From Pseudonocardia sulfidoxydans NBRC 16205 (lineage in GTDB: Bacteria > Actinomycetota > Actinomycetes > Mycobacteriales > Pseudonocardiaceae), in contig NZ_BJVJ01000006.1 in assembly GCF_007989085.1 (NCBI RefSeq), forward strand, positions 62,001 through 126,000: DNA of 64,000 nucleotides. The letters are read 5' to 3'. The notes beneath the pieces are model-generated. The model worked only from the letters and a program-made list of their open reading frames with translations. It did no database searches and was not told the origin of the DNA. Shown piece by piece: positions 19,042-28,241 of this stretch (position 1 is its first letter; every line of letters starts with the position of its first letter). The position numbers and the translations under genes are program-made.

Positions 19042-20369
19042 GCGCTCGCTCCAGTCATCTGGGCCAGCTGATCCGGTCGCGCGACCGCCGGCTGTTCGGC
19101 GATCAGGTCGAGGAACTCCTGGCGGAAGTACTTGATCGCGCTGGTGATCGGGCTGGTCGCGCCGTCGCCGAGTGCGCAGAACGAACGGCCCAGGATGTTG
19201 TCGCAGATGTCGAGCATCGTCTCGACGTCCTCGACCGTGCCCTGCCCGTGCACCATCCGCTCGAGGATCTGGACCAGCCAGTAGGTGCCCTCCCGGCACG
19301 GCGTGCACTTGCCGCAGCTCTCGTGCTTGTAGAACTCGGTCCACTTCATGACCGCCCACGGCACCGACACGGTCTCGTTGAAGATCTGCACCGCGGTCGT
19401 GCCGAGCATGGACCCGGCCGCCGCCGCGCCCTCGAAGTCCAGGGGGACGTCCAGGTGCTCGGCGGTGAACAGCGGCGTCGACGACCCGCCCGGAGTCCAG
19501 AACTTCAGCGGGATGCCGTCCTTCATGCCCCCGGCCATCGCCAGCAGCTCCCGCAGCGTCACACCCAGCGGGGCCTCGTACTGGCCGGGGCGCTCCACGT
19601 GCCCCGACAGCGAATAGATCTTCGGGCCCGGGCTCTTCTCCGTGCCCATCGACCGGAACCAGTCGCTGCCGCCGGAGACGATGTCGGGGACCGACGCGAT
19701 CGTCTCGACGTTGTTCACCACCGTCGGCGAGGCGTACAGGCCCGACGTCGCCGGGAACGGAGGCTTGAGCCGCGGCTGGCCACGACGACCCTCCAACGAG
19801 TCCAGCAGCGCCGTCTCCTCGCCGCAGATGTAGGCACCCGCACCGGCGTGGACCACGATGTCGAGGGAGAACCCGCTGCCCAGGATGTCGGTGCCCAGAT
19901 ACCCCTTGGCGTAGGCCTCCGCGACCGCCTGCCGCAGCCGGCGGATGCAGTGCAGCGCCTCACCACGCACGTAGATCGCGCAGAAGTTCGCGCGGATCGC
20001 GTAGCTGGTGATGATGCAGCCCTCGATCAACGAGTGCGGGTCGGCCATCATCGTCGGGATGTCCTTGCAGGTACCCGGCTCGCCCTCGTCGGCGTTGATC
20101 ACCAGGTACTTCGGCTTCGCGCCGGCGCCGGTGGGGCCCTGCGGGATGAACGACCACTTCATCCCCGTCGGGAACCCCGCCCCGCCACGACCGCGCAGCC
20201 CCGACTCCTTCACCAGCGTGATCAGCTGGTCGGGCTGGGCGGCCAGCGCGGTACGCAGCGCGGTGTAGCCGTCGGTGCGCTCGTAGGTGTCGATCGACCA
20301 CGACCGGTCGAGCTGCCACCGGCGCGTCAGCACCGGGGTCAGCGGATCCGTACGGGTGGGCTCGGTCAT
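19038..20369 (-). CDS. nuoF: NADH-quinone oxidoreductase subunit F (NADH/FMN binding)
   Basis: NADH-oxidising subunit, 443 residues. Shows the FMN/NADH glycine-rich motif [16 protein letters not shown], the loop [13 protein letters not shown], and the N3 cluster cysteines in [13 protein letters not shown] followed by a distal cysteine in [10 protein letters not shown]. The ATG at 20369 gives the family N-terminus ([18 protein letters not shown]). A longer in-frame reading would run into nuoE. The start is overlapped by the stop of a 25-codon mini-ORF (ATGA). Confidence 0.96.
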   Translation of the reverse strand: MTEPTRTDPLTPVLTRRWQLDRSWSIDTYERTDGYTALRTALAAQPDQLITLVKESGLRGRGGAGFPTGMKWSFIPQGPTGAGAKPKYLVINADEGEPGTCKDIPTMMADPHSLIEGCIITSYAIRANFCAIYVRGEALHCIRRLRQAVAEAYAKGYLGTDILGSGFSLDIVVHAGAGAYICGEETALLDSLEGRRGQPRLKPPFPATSGLYASPTVVNNVETIASVPDIVSGGSDWFRSMGTEKSPGPKIYSLSGHVERPGQYEAPLGVTLRELLAMAGGMKDGIPLKFWTPGGSSTPLFTAEHLDVPLDFEGAAAAGSMLGTTAVQIFNETVSVPWAVMKWTEFYKHESCGKCTPCREGTYWLVQILERMVHGQGTVEDVETMLDICDNILGRSFCALGDGATSPITSAIKYFRQEFLDLIAEQPAVARPDQLAQMTGASA

Positions 20370-20443
20370 TGCATTCCCTCGCTGCGCGAGCTCAGCACTG
20401 CCCGCGGTCGCTGTGTCGACAATTCGCTCGCAAGCTCGCTCAT
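20366..20443 (-). CDS. 25-codon mini-ORF coupling nuoE to nuoF
   Basis: A tiny ORF occupies the whole nuoE-nuoF junction. Its ATG overlaps the nuoE stop as ATGA, and its TGA overlaps the nuoF ATG in the same way. The peptide begins MSELASELSTQ and ends SSRSEGMQ. It matches in length and start (MSE-ASE) the mini-ORF between nuoD and nuoE. The DNA has a short palindrome, CTCGCTGCGCGAG. It may serve only to carry ribosomes from nuoE to nuoF; a functional peptide is not shown. Confidence 0.5.
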   Translation of the reverse strand: MSELASELSTQRPRAVLSSRSEGMQ

Positions 20444-21261
20444 GACTTCGCCTCCGGAAGCGGCGGCAGCGCGGGGTGCTCGGCGGGCCGGGCGGGAGCC
20501 GCCCAGCCGCGCTCGTCGGCCAGGACCGCGCCGCGGACGGTCTCGGGCGCGATCGACGGGCCCTCGGCGACCGCGGCCAGGTCGGGGTGGAACCCGGCCA
20601 GCTCGAGCTCCACGGTGCGCAGGTCGGTGAGCGAGGCACCCCGCGTGGGGTGCGGCTTCTCGCCGCGGCGCAGCGCGTCGACCAGCTCCTCGGCCGAGTC
20701 GACCGACTGGTTGTCGAAGTACTCGTAGTTGACCTGGATGACCGGCGCGAGGTCGCACGCCGCCAGGCACTCCGCGTGCTCGAGGGTGATCGAGCCGGGA
20801 CTCCCCGGCTCGCCCGCGGTCTCCTCGTGGCCCAGCGGGCGGCCCCCGCTGCCGAGCTTGTCCTGCAGGCGGGCGTAGATCGCGTCGCCGCCCATCGCCG
20901 CACACAGGGTGTTGGTGCAGACGCTGACCAGGTGCTCACCGCACGGGTTGCGCTTGTACATCGTGTAGAAGGTCGCGACGGCCGAGACCTCGGCCGTCGT
21001 GATCTCCAGCATCTCCGCGCAGAACCGGATACCGGCCTGGCTCACGTGGTTCTCCACCGACTGCACCAGGTGCAGCATCGGCAGCAGCGCCGACCGCGAC
21101 TGCGGGTAGCGCGCGATGATCTCCTTGGCGCGCTGGCGCGTCACCTCGTCGAACGCCGGCGACGCGATCGGTCCCTCGGCGACCTCGGGGGTCCAGACCA
21201 CCTCGTCGGGCCCGGTCACCTCCCGGGAGTTCGACTCCGGACTGCCCTCCGGCAACGTCAT
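20440..21261 (-). CDS. nuoE: NADH-quinone oxidoreductase subunit E (2Fe-2S)
   Basis: Thioredoxin-like 2Fe-2S subunit of the NADH module, 273 residues. The cluster motif C-x4-C ... C-x3-C is visible as VCTNTLCAAMGG and CLAACDLAP. The last 80 residues beyond the ferredoxin domain are an actinobacterial extension ending APARPAEHPALPPLPEAKS. The ATG at 21261 is overlapped by a mini-ORF stop, and the nuoE stop overlaps the next mini-ORF. Confidence 0.95.
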   Translation of the reverse strand: MTLPEGSPESNSREVTGPDEVVWTPEVAEGPIASPAFDEVTRQRAKEIIARYPQSRSALLPMLHLVQSVENHVSQAGIRFCAEMLEITTAEVSAVATFYTMYKRNPCGEHLVSVCTNTLCAAMGGDAIYARLQDKLGSGGRPLGHEETAGEPGSPGSITLEHAECLAACDLAPVIQVNYEYFDNQSVDSAEELVDALRRGEKPHPTRGASLTDLRTVELELAGFHPDLAAVAEGPSIAPETVRGAVLADERGWAAPARPAEHPALPPLPEAKS

Positions 21262-21335
21262 CGCACGACCTCGCTTCGCTCGGTCGACGAAGACTCCACG
21301 CGCGGTGACACTGATTCGCTCGCACGCTCGCTCAT
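21258..21335 (-). CDS. 25-codon mini-ORF coupling nuoD to nuoE
   Basis: This tiny ORF exactly bridges nuoD and nuoE. Its ATG overlaps the nuoD stop and its TGA overlaps the nuoE ATG, both as ATGA. The peptide begins [11 protein letters not shown] and ends TERSEVVR. It has the same length (78 bases) and the same opening as the nuoE-nuoF mini-ORF, so the two are probably related. It contains the G/A-rich near-repeat GAGCGAAGCGAG. Function unknown. Confidence 0.5.
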   Translation of the reverse strand: MSERASESVSPRVESSSTERSEVVR

Positions 21336-22651
21336 CGGTCCACACCCCCCATCACCGGGTCGATCGACGCGACGGCCGCGATGACGTCGGCGACCATGCC
21401 GCCCTCGCTCATGGCGGGCATGGTCTGCAGGTTGACGAAGCTGGGCTCGCGCATGTGCACGCGCACCGGGCGGGTGCCGCCGTCGGAGACCAGGTGCACG
21501 CCGAGCTCGCCGCGGGGCGACTCGACGCAGCTGTAGACCTGTCCGGCCGGGACCTGGAAGCCCTCGGTGACCAGCTTGAAGTGGTGGATCAGCGACTCCA
21601 TCGACTGACCCATGATCTTGCGGACGTGCTCGAGCGTGTTGCCCATGCCGTCCGACCCGATCGAAAGCTGTGCGGGCCAGGCGATCTTGCGGTCCTCGAC
21701 CATCACCGGGCCGGGCTCGAGCCGGTCGGCGGCCTGCTTGATGATCTTCAGCGACTCGTGGATCTCCCGGACCCGCACCACGTAGCGCGCGTAGCAGTCG
21801 GCGCCCGTCTCGACGGGCACCTCGAAGTCGTAGGTCTCGTAGCCCCAGTAGGGCTCGACCACGCGCTGGTCCCACGCCAGGCCCGCCGACCGCAGGATCG
21901 GGCCGGTCGCGCCGAGCGCGAGACAGCCGTCGATCGGCAGGTAGCCGACGCCCTCGAGCCGCTGCTTCCAGATCGGCTGACCGGTGAGGAGCTTGTCGTA
22001 GTCGCCGAGGCGCTCGTGGAAGATCTTGATGAACTCGTCGATCTTCTCCCGCCAGTCCTCGGGCAGGTCCTGCGCGAGCCCGCCCGGGCGGAAGAACGCG
22101 TGGTTCATCCGCAGCCCGGTCAGGTACTCCAGCAGGTGGAGCACCTCCTCGCGCTCACGGAAGCCCGCGGTCATGCCCGTCAGCGCGCCGAGCTCCATCC
22201 CGCCCGTGGCCAGGCACACGAGGTGCGACCCGATCCGGTTGATCTCCATGAGCATCACGCGGATGACCTGCGCGCGCTCCGGGACCTCGACGCCGAGCAG
22301 CTTCTCGACACCCATCACGTAGGCGGCCTCGTTGAACAGCGGCGCCAGGTAGTCGGCCCGGGTCACGAACGTGACGCCCTGCGTCCACGTCCGGTACTCG
22401 CAGTTCTTCTCGATACCGGTGTGCAGGTAGCCGATCACCGAACGGGCCTGCGTGACCGTCTCACCCTCGAGCTCCAGCACCAGCCGCAGCACACCGTGCG
22501 TCGACGGGTGCTGCGGACCCATGTTGATGACGATGCGGTCGTCGTGCTCGGAGTCGACGATCGAGTCCCAGTCGCCACCGGTGACCGTGTAGACGGTGCC
22601 CTCGGTGGTCTCGCGTTCCGGGGCGTAGAGGTCGGTCTCGGGGGTCGTCAC
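21332..22651 (-). CDS. nuoD: NADH-quinone oxidoreductase subunit D
   Basis: 49-kDa quinone-site subunit, 439 residues. Family motifs: [16 protein letters not shown] with the quinone-ligand histidine, [28 protein letters not shown], and [16 protein letters not shown] near the end. It forms the quinone reduction site with NuoB. The GTG start is overlapped by the stop of the nuoC-nuoD mini-ORF; its stop overlaps the next mini-ORF. Confidence 0.97.
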   Translation of the reverse strand: MTTPETDLYAPERETTEGTVYTVTGGDWDSIVDSEHDDRIVINMGPQHPSTHGVLRLVLELEGETVTQARSVIGYLHTGIEKNCEYRTWTQGVTFVTRADYLAPLFNEAAYVMGVEKLLGVEVPERAQVIRVMLMEINRIGSHLVCLATGGMELGALTGMTAGFREREEVLHLLEYLTGLRMNHAFFRPGGLAQDLPEDWREKIDEFIKIFHERLGDYDKLLTGQPIWKQRLEGVGYLPIDGCLALGATGPILRSAGLAWDQRVVEPYWGYETYDFEVPVETGADCYARYVVRVREIHESLKIIKQAADRLEPGPVMVEDRKIAWPAQLSIGSDGMGNTLEHVRKIMGQSMESLIHHFKLVTEGFQVPAGQVYSCVESPRGELGVHLVSDGGTRPVRVHMREPSFVNLQTMPAMSEGGMVADVIAAVASIDPVMGGVDR

Positions 22652-22710
22652 GAGTAGGCCCTCCGCTCATCGATACGCAGCAGGAATCTCCGCGCCAAAG
22701 AAATATTCAC
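22648..22710 (-). CDS. 20-codon mini-ORF coupling nuoC to nuoD, duplicating the nuoC tail
   Basis: A 20-codon ORF fills the nuoC-nuoD junction. Its GTG overlaps the nuoC stop (GTGA), and its own TGA overlaps the nuoD GTG (GTGA). It begins MNISLARRF and ends DERRAYS, the same seven residues that end NuoC. The three base differences between the two DERRAYS segments are all silent. The AT-rich start (AATATTTCT) is unlike the surroundings. It looks like an insertion with partial duplication of the nuoC 3' end that kept coupling intact. Confidence 0.5.
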   Translation of the reverse strand: MNISLARRFLLRIDERRAYS

Positions 22711-23582
22711 GAGTACGCCCGCCGCTCGTCCGGCGGCGGAATCTCCGCGCCCTTGTACTCCACGGGGATTCCGCCGAGGGGGTAGTCCTTGCGCTGGGGG
22801 TGGCCGTCCCAGTCGTCCGGCATGAGGATCCGGGTCAGCGCGGGGTGGCCGTCGAAGACGATCCCGAACATGTCCCAGGTCTCGCGCTCGTGCCAGTCGG
22901 CCGTCGGGTAGACCTCGACGACGCTGGGCAGGTGCGGGTTGGTCTCGCCGCCGTCCCAGTCGAGGGCGACCTCGAGCCGGATCCGCTTGCGGTAGGTCAT
23001 CGACAACAGGTGGTAGACGACGTGCATGCGCTGCGGCACGTCGACTCCGTAGTCGACCGCCGACACCGCCGAGCACAGCTCGAAGCGCAGCGACGCGTCG
23101 TCGCGCATCGCCCGGCAGACGTCGAGGATCTCGTCGGCCGCGATGTAGAGGGTGATCTCCCCGCGGTCGATCGTGACCTGCTGGATCGCGCCGCGGGTGC
23201 CGCGCTCGTCGAGGGCCGCGACCAGGTCGTCGACGAGATCGTCGTACCAGCCGCCGAAGGGCCGCTCCGCCGGTACCGGGACGTGGGCGGGCAGCCGCAG
23301 GCCGGAGAAGCCCGACGTGTCGCCGCTGCCGCGGACACCGAACATGCCCCGGCGCGCACGGCCCGCCGGGGCCGGCCGGGTGCCGCCCTCGACGGCCTGG
23401 TCGCCCAGACCGGCGAGCTCGCCCTCGCCGTGCTCCGGTGCGGTCCCGCCGTTCGCGGCGTGCTGTTCGTCGTCGGGGCCGCTGCGCTGCGCCGACGACT
23501 GCTCACCGCCGGTCGGCTCCGCACCGCCCTTGTCGTCCTTGGAGGTGCCGGCTGTTCCGCCGGGACCCGTGCGTTCCGTCAT
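22707..23582 (-). CDS. nuoC: NADH-quinone oxidoreductase subunit C
   Basis: 30-kDa subunit of the hydrogenase-like module, 291 residues. The core domain (about 95-285) includes [45 protein letters not shown] and [18 protein letters not shown]. The first 90 residues are low-complexity, rich in G, E, Q and S, and probably disordered. It starts at ATG 7 bases after nuoB. The tail [10 protein letters not shown] is duplicated in the next junction. Confidence 0.95.
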   Translation of the reverse strand: MTERTGPGGTAGTSKDDKGGAEPTGGEQSSAQRSGPDDEQHAANGGTAPEHGEGELAGLGDQAVEGGTRPAPAGRARRGMFGVRGSGDTSGFSGLRLPAHVPVPAERPFGGWYDDLVDDLVAALDERGTRGAIQQVTIDRGEITLYIAADEILDVCRAMRDDASLRFELCSAVSAVDYGVDVPQRMHVVYHLLSMTYRKRIRLEVALDWDGGETNPHLPSVVEVYPTADWHERETWDMFGIVFDGHPALTRILMPDDWDGHPQRKDYPLGGIPVEYKGAEIPPPDERRAYS

Positions 23583-23589
23583 CGCCGGC

Positions 23590-24144
<555 letters not shown>

Positions 24145-24154
24145 GTGTTTCGCC

Positions 24155-24520
24155 TCAGTTCCAGTCCAGGCCGCCGCGTCGCCACACGTACACGTAGGCG
24201 AAGCCGACCGTGACGATGAACAGCACGATCTCCACCAGCCCGAACAGGCCGAGCATGTCCGCGCTCACGGCGAACGGGTAGAGGAAGACCATCTCGATGT
24301 CGAAGAGGATGAACAGCATCGCCGTGACGTAGTAGGCGACCGGCATGCGGCCGGCGCCCACCACGGGCTGGGGCGACGGCTCGATCCCGCACTCGTAGCT
24401 GTCGAGCTTGGCGCGGTTGTAGCGCCGGGGGCCGATGAGCGGCGCGGCGGCGACGGACCCGACCGCGAAGAGACCGGCCAACGCGGCCAGCAACACGATC
24501 GGGAGATAGGGATCGAGCAT
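24155..24520 (-). CDS. nuoA: NADH-quinone oxidoreductase subunit A
   Basis: First gene of the operon; membrane subunit of 121 residues with three helices. [15 protein letters not shown] and [13 protein letters not shown] are the family motifs, with the conserved cysteine and acidic residues. The ATG at 24520 is chosen over an earlier in-frame start because GAGGGTG sits just upstream and the product then begins MLDPYLPIV like homologues. Confidence 0.96.
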   Translation of the reverse strand: MLDPYLPIVLLAALAGLFAVGSVAAAPLIGPRRYNRAKLDSYECGIEPSPQPVVGAGRMPVAYYVTAMLFILFDIEMVFLYPFAVSADMLGLFGLVEIVLFIVTVGFAYVYVWRRGGLDWN

Positions 24521-24651
24521 CGTGACACCCTCGCCATTGGTGAAGCGGTGACTTGTTCTGCGTGGTGGGAGATCAGCGTCCTCGGGATCGATACCCCGCC
24601 GGGACCTTATGGCGCGGTGGATCACCCCTCGGAAGTCAGGACAGCCTTAGT

Positions 24652-24831
24652 TCACGGTCCCGACCACCTGTTCGCCGTGGTGGCGGGCGGGGTGGTCCCC
24701 GCTCCGAGTCGGTCGGCCCGCGCTCCCGCCGCCCCCGCGCACGCGCCACCCGCACCCGGGCGGGCGACGACGCCGGCACCGGGCGCTCCTCGCCGCGCCG
24801 ATGCGCGGGTGGTGGGGTCGAGGGCGACCAT
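24652..24831 (-). CDS. Possible 59-residue leader ORF upstream of nuoA
   Basis: An ATG with AAGGAG four bases upstream opens a 59-residue frame (MVALDPTTRASARRG...) on the nuo strand, inside the 0.6-kb gap before nuoA. The sequence is Ala/Gly/Arg-rich and resembles no family known to me. The ribosome site overlaps the Rex-like dyad. It may be a leader peptide, the remnant of a lost gene, or chance. Low confidence. Confidence 0.2.
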   Translation of the reverse strand: MVALDPTTRASARRGAPGAGVVARPGAGGACAGAAGARADRLGAGTTPPATTANRWSGP

Positions 24832-24839
24832 CTGGCTCC

Positions 24840-24856
24840 TTGTGAACGGATTCACG
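24840..24856. promoter_or_regulatory. Rex-type operator upstream of the nuo operon
   Basis: TTGTGAACGGATTCACG closely matches the Streptomyces Rex operator, an inverted TGTGAA / TTCACA with the same spacing. Rex senses NADH/NAD+ and in Streptomyces coelicolor represses nuoA-N, cydABCD and rex-hemACD. The site lies about 320 bases before nuoA, just downstream of a leftward TAGACT (-10-like) at 24870-24875, and also overlaps a rightward -35 box. No rex gene is in the window. Confidence 0.65.
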
Positions 24857-24879
24857 AAGTCCGTGCGAGAGTCTATGCT
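24851..24879 (+). promoter_or_regulatory. Sigma-70-type promoter reading rightwards from the Rex site
   Basis: TTCACG at 24851-24856 and TATGCT at 24874-24879 are separated by exactly 17 bases, a near-consensus housekeeping promoter. It faces away from nuoA, toward a region with no protein gene on this strand. The -35 box lies inside the Rex-like operator, so the transcript should share redox control. Confidence 0.45.
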
Positions 24880-24885
24880 CCGCGT

Positions 24886-25001
24886 CCAGCCCTGGACGCA
24901 GCACCACTGCCTTCGGGCGGCTGGGTGCTCGGACGACCGACGAAAGTCCCGCAAGACTGCCCGGCGCCCACCCCGCCGGCCTCCCCCGCCGAGGGGGGAG
25001 G
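24886..25001 (+). ncRNA. Candidate structured RNA ending in a terminator-like hairpin
   Basis: Downstream of the rightward promoter the sequence can fold. AGCACC at 24900 pairs with GGTGCT at 24924, enclosing GCC-TTCG-GGC with a stable UUCG tetraloop; CCGGCG and CGCCGG follow; it ends with CCTCCCCC, six bases, GGGGGAGG (24980-25001). No ORF is evident on this strand. It matches no RNA family I can name. It could instead be an unused remnant of a lost gene. Confidence 0.3.
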
Positions 25002-25094
25002 AACGGTCATAACGAAACGGTGTCGCGGTCACCCGGCACGGCCCCGACCAGCGTCGTACCACATCCGACCGGCTCCGCGGCCCGGCCCGGGGAT

Positions 25095-25108
25095 CCCCCG
25101 CGCGGGGG
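25095..25108 (-). terminator. GC-rich hairpin after menG
   Basis: CCCCCGCGCGGGGG, a perfect short dyad, lies 6 bases after the menG stop on the leftward strand. It would separate menG from the nuo leader region. Apart from this, the leader ORF, the Rex site and the RNA candidate, nothing else was recognised between 24521 and 25114. Confidence 0.5.
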
Positions 25109-25114
25109 GTTGCG

Positions 25115-25804
25115 TCAGACGCGCCGCGCGCGGTGCAGCGCCACCGCACCGAGAGCGAGATCACGCCACGCGACGTCGCTCCAACCCGCGTCACCGATGA
25201 TCCGGGCCAGCTCGGGCTGCGCGGGCCAGTCGCGGATCGACTCCGCGAGATAGGTGTAGGCCTCCGGGTTCGACGACACCCGCCGCGCCACCGCGGGCAG
25301 CACCCCACGCAGCACCACGTCGTGGTAGGCCACCCGGAACGGCGTCCACGTGGGCGTCCCGAACTCGCACACCACGAGCCGCCCGCCCGGCCGCGTCACC
25401 CGGGCCATCTCCCGCAGCGCCGCCGCGGTGTCGACGATGTTGCGCAGCCCGAACGAGATCGTCACCGCGTCGAACACGCCGTCGGCGAACGGCAGTGCCA
25501 TCCCGTCGGCCGCGACCTTCGGCACGTCCCTGTCGGCGCCCGCGCGCAGCATCCCCAGCGAGAAGTCGGCCGCGACGCACCAGGCACCCGAGCGGGCCAG
25601 CGACACCGTCGACACCGCGGTGCCCGCGGCGAGGTCGAGAACCTTCTCCCCCGGGCGGAGGTCGAGCGCCGCGCGGGTCAGGTCCCGCCAGCGGCGGTCC
25701 TGCCCACCCGTGAGCACGGTGTTGGTCAGGTCGTAGCGCTTGGCCACGCCGTCGAACATCGCCGCGACGTCGTCGGGTCGCTTGTCCAGGTCCGCGCGTG
25801 CCAC
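25115..25804 (-). CDS. menG: Demethylmenaquinone methyltransferase
   Basis: SAM-dependent C-methyltransferase (UbiE/MenG family) for the last ring step of menaquinone synthesis, 229 residues. [24 protein letters not shown] is the family N-terminal signature; the SAM site is [27 protein letters not shown] motif reads [18 protein letters not shown] at 25804 matches the mycobacterial N-terminus; an alternative GTG at 25837 would overlap the upstream glycosyltransferase. The saturase gene menJ, often next to menG, is absent here. Confidence 0.93.
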   Translation of the reverse strand: MARADLDKRPDDVAAMFDGVAKRYDLTNTVLTGGQDRRWRDLTRAALDLRPGEKVLDLAAGTAVSTVSLARSGAWCVAADFSLGMLRAGADRDVPKVAADGMALPFADGVFDAVTISFGLRNIVDTAAALREMARVTRPGGRLVVCEFGTPTWTPFRVAYHDVVLRGVLPAVARRVSSNPEAYTYLAESIRDWPAQPELARIIGDAGWSDVAWRDLALGAVALHRARRV

Positions 25805-25814
25805 ACCGGCAACG

Positions 25815-26939
25815 CTACGCGGCGGCCGCCCGGACACCGCCGAGGGTCGCGAGCATCGACGTCACCGACGCGGGCCAGCCGAACTCCTCCGCTCTGTCGC
25901 GCGCCGCGCGGCGCCCGGCCTCGGCATCGGCCTCCAGCAGGCTCGCGACGGCGGCCGCGAACGCGCCCGCGTCGTCGGCCGCCGCAGCGCCCGACCGGCC
26001 GGCGACGATCTCCGGCAGCGCCGACGACGCCGACACCACCACCCGGGTCCCGCTGGCCAGCGCCTCCAACGCCGACAACCCGAACGTCTCGTGCGGCCCG
26101 GGCGCGATCGACACGTCCGCCGACGCCAGCAGCGTCGCCAGCCGTGACCGGTCCGGCACGAACCCCAGGAACGTCACCGGCAGACCCGTCGCGCGCCGGG
26201 CCATCGCCGCCCGCCGCGGACCGTCGCCGGCGACCACCAGCCGCGCGTCCACCCCGTCGCGGCGCAACGCCGCCACCGTGTCGACGCTGCGCTCCGGGTG
26301 CTTCTCCGGCGACAACCGCCCGCAGTGGACGACCAGCACCTCCGCGTCACCGCCCAGGTCGTCGCGCAGGCCGCGGTCGTGGCGGTGCGGGGTGAACGTC
26401 GTCAGGTCCACACCCAGCGGCACCTGCGCCACGTTGCGGGCCCCGATGCGGTCGAACTCCGCACGCGCGAACCCCGTCGTGCACACCACCGTGTCGTAGG
26501 CCGCCGCCATCCGCGCGTTCGCCGCCTCGGCCACCGCGACCGCGGCCCGCCCGGGCAGCAGGAACTGCCCGAGCAGCCGGTCGAGACGCTCGTGGGAGAT
26601 GACGACGCTCGGCACCGCCCGTCGCGACGCCCACTCGCCCAGGCCACGCAACGTCAGCCGGTCCGACACCTCGATCGCGTCCGGGGCCATATCGTCGAGC
26701 AGCCGGCGCACCCGCCACGGGTCGACGGCCCGGTAGCCGCCCGTGCCCGGCAGCGTCGGTGCGGCGACCGTCAGCCGGCGCACCCCCGTCGGCAACAGCT
26801 CGTCGGCCGCCGCCGGGCCCGGCACGACCAGCACCACCTCGTGACCGCGCTCGGCGTACCCCGCCCCGAGGTGGTGCAGCGCCGTACGCAACCCACCCGA
26901 CCGCGGCCCGTAGAAGTTCGCGAGCTGGGCGATCCGCAC
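25815..26939 (-). CDS. GT4-family glycosyltransferase
   Basis: Retaining GT-B glycosyltransferase of 374 residues. The N-terminal domain opens [40 protein letters not shown], binding the acceptor; the C-terminal domain has [12 protein letters not shown], the nucleotide-sugar region, and [16 protein letters not shown] with the E-x7-E motif. The GTG at 26939 begins 1 base after the mgtA stop, so the two form an operon. It may act with MgtA on mannolipids, but donor and acceptor are unknown. Confidence 0.85.
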   Translation of the reverse strand: MRIAQLANFYGPRSGGLRTALHHLGAGYAERGHEVVLVVPGPAAADELLPTGVRRLTVAAPTLPGTGGYRAVDPWRVRRLLDDMAPDAIEVSDRLTLRGLGEWASRRAVPSVVISHERLDRLLGQFLLPGRAAVAVAEAANARMAAAYDTVVCTTGFARAEFDRIGARNVAQVPLGVDLTTFTPHRHDRGLRDDLGGDAEVLVVHCGRLSPEKHPERSVDTVAALRRDGVDARLVVAGDGPRRAAMARRATGLPVTFLGFVPDRSRLATLLASADVSIAPGPHETFGLSALEALASGTRVVVSASSALPEIVAGRSGAAAADDAGAFAAAVASLLEADAEAGRRAARDRAEEFGWPASVTSMLATLGGVRAAAA

Positions 26940-26940
26940 G

Positions 26941-28098
26941 TCAGGCAACCCGTCGGTCGGCGGCCGCCCCGACGACGTCGCAGTAGTGCGCCAGCAGCTC
27001 GTCGCACACCGTCGACCAGGTCCGGTGCAACACCGAGCGTCGCGCGGCCGCCCGGTAGGCCGCCCGCAACCCCGGCTCGCACAACGTCTCGACGGCCGCC
27101 CGCAGCACCGCGTCCGCCTCGTCGGCCGCCGGGTCGCCCGCGTCCGTGCCGTCGGGCCGCGGCGGCACCAGCATCCCCGTCCGCCCGGGCAGCACCAGGT
27201 CGCGGGGGCCGCCCGCGTCCGGCGCCACCACCGCCAACCCCGACGCCAGCGCCTCCTGCACCGCCTGGCAGAACGTCTCCGACGGGCCGGTGTGCACGAA
27301 CACGTCCAGCGACGCGTAGATCTCGGCGAGCTCGTCGCCACCCCGGAAACCGAGCATCGCCGCACCCGGCAGCGTCGCGCGCAGCCGCTCCTCGCTCGGC
27401 CCCGACCCGACGACGACGACCCGGACCCCGGGCAGACCCGCCAGGGCGGCGAGGCGTTCCACCTGCTTCTCCGGGGCCAGCCGCCCCACGTACCCGACAA
27501 GGATCTCCCCGTTCGGCGCCAGCTCCTCCCGCCGGCGCGCCGACCGCTTCGACGGCGCGAACCGGCCGGTGTCGACACCCCGTGCCCACTGGTGCACCCG
27601 CGGCACCCCGCGCCCGCGCAACGCCTCCGTCGCCCAGCTCGACGGGGCCAGCGTCCGGTCGGCCTGCCCGTGCAGCCGGCACGTCCACCGCCACGCCGCC
27701 CGTGCCGTCAACCCCAGCCCGTACGACGACGCGAACCCGGCGACGTCGGTCTGATAGACGGCCACGGTCGGGATGCCGAGGCGCCGGGCCGCCGCCAGCC
27801 CACGCGCGCCCACGACGAACGGCGCCGCCAGGTGCACCACGTCCGGGGAGAACCGGCGCAACGCCGTGAGGATGCGCCTGCTCGGCACCCCCACCGGCAT
27901 CGAGTTGACGACGGGCAGCTCCACCGCGGGCACCCGCACGACCTCCACGTCCCCGTGACGGGTGGCCTCCCCCGTCCCGGGGGCGATGACCAGGGCCTCG
28001 TGCCCGTTCTCGGCCAGGTGCTCCAGCACCCTCAGCACCGAGTTCGTGACACCGTTGACGACCGGCAGGAAACACTCGGACACGATCGCGACGCGCAC
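26941..28098 (-). CDS. mgtA: GDP-mannose-dependent alpha-mannosyltransferase, MgtA-like
   Basis: GT4 mannosyltransferase of 385 residues, resembling mycobacterial MgtA, which mannosylates a glucuronosyl-diacylglycerol in lipomannan-type glycolipid synthesis. It opens [27 protein letters not shown] and shows [29 protein letters not shown] and [17 protein letters not shown] (E-x7-E). The GTG start matches MgtA. Genes of this kind also sit among men genes in Mycobacterium. The exact lipid acceptor is inferred. Confidence 0.82.
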   Translation of the reverse strand: MRVAIVSECFLPVVNGVTNSVLRVLEHLAENGHEALVIAPGTGEATRHGDVEVVRVPAVELPVVNSMPVGVPSRRILTALRRFSPDVVHLAAPFVVGARGLAAARRLGIPTVAVYQTDVAGFASSYGLGLTARAAWRWTCRLHGQADRTLAPSSWATEALRGRGVPRVHQWARGVDTGRFAPSKRSARRREELAPNGEILVGYVGRLAPEKQVERLAALAGLPGVRVVVVGSGPSEERLRATLPGAAMLGFRGGDELAEIYASLDVFVHTGPSETFCQAVQEALASGLAVVAPDAGGPRDLVLPGRTGMLVPPRPDGTDAGDPAADEADAVLRAAVETLCEPGLRAAYRAAARRSVLHRTWSTVCDELLAHYCDVVGAAADRRVA

Positions 28099-28180
28099 CC
28101 CCCGACGGTGTCGCACCTTCTCCCCCGCAGGCCGACGCCTGCGCGTCGCGTCGCGGAACACCGGCCGAACAGACAGCGCC

Positions 28181-28222
28181 TGTGAGTGGCGATAGTCGCT
28201 CTGGCGACTATCGCCACTCACA
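28181..28222. repeat. Long perfect palindrome, family C, copy 1
   Basis: 19-bp perfect arms (TGTGAGTGGCGATAGTCGC and complement) around a TCTG loop. It lies in the divergent gap between mgtA and the EamA transporter, ending 7 bases before the transporter's -10 box. A nearly identical palindrome is at 32864-32903. Confidence 0.85.
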
Positions 28223-28241
28223 AGGCGGCTAGCGTCCGGGC

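Noticed and set aside
16624..19071. 815-residue rightward open frame opposite nuoG
   Set aside because: Antisense shadow typical of high-GC coding DNA; no domain and the nuoG motifs are complete.
19042..19359. Long N-terminal extension of nuoG
   Set aside because: It would overlap the nuoF coding region for 300 bases; the GTGA junction gives the normal protein.
24886..25001. Known riboswitch (cobalamin type) or 6C RNA
   Set aside because: Some GTCCCGC-like text recalls a cobalamin element, but the conserved boxes and a downstream gene are missing, and there are no C6 loops.
28099..28221. Upstream extension of mgtA
   Set aside because: Again runs through the palindrome; the GTG at 28098 gives the MgtA N-terminus.
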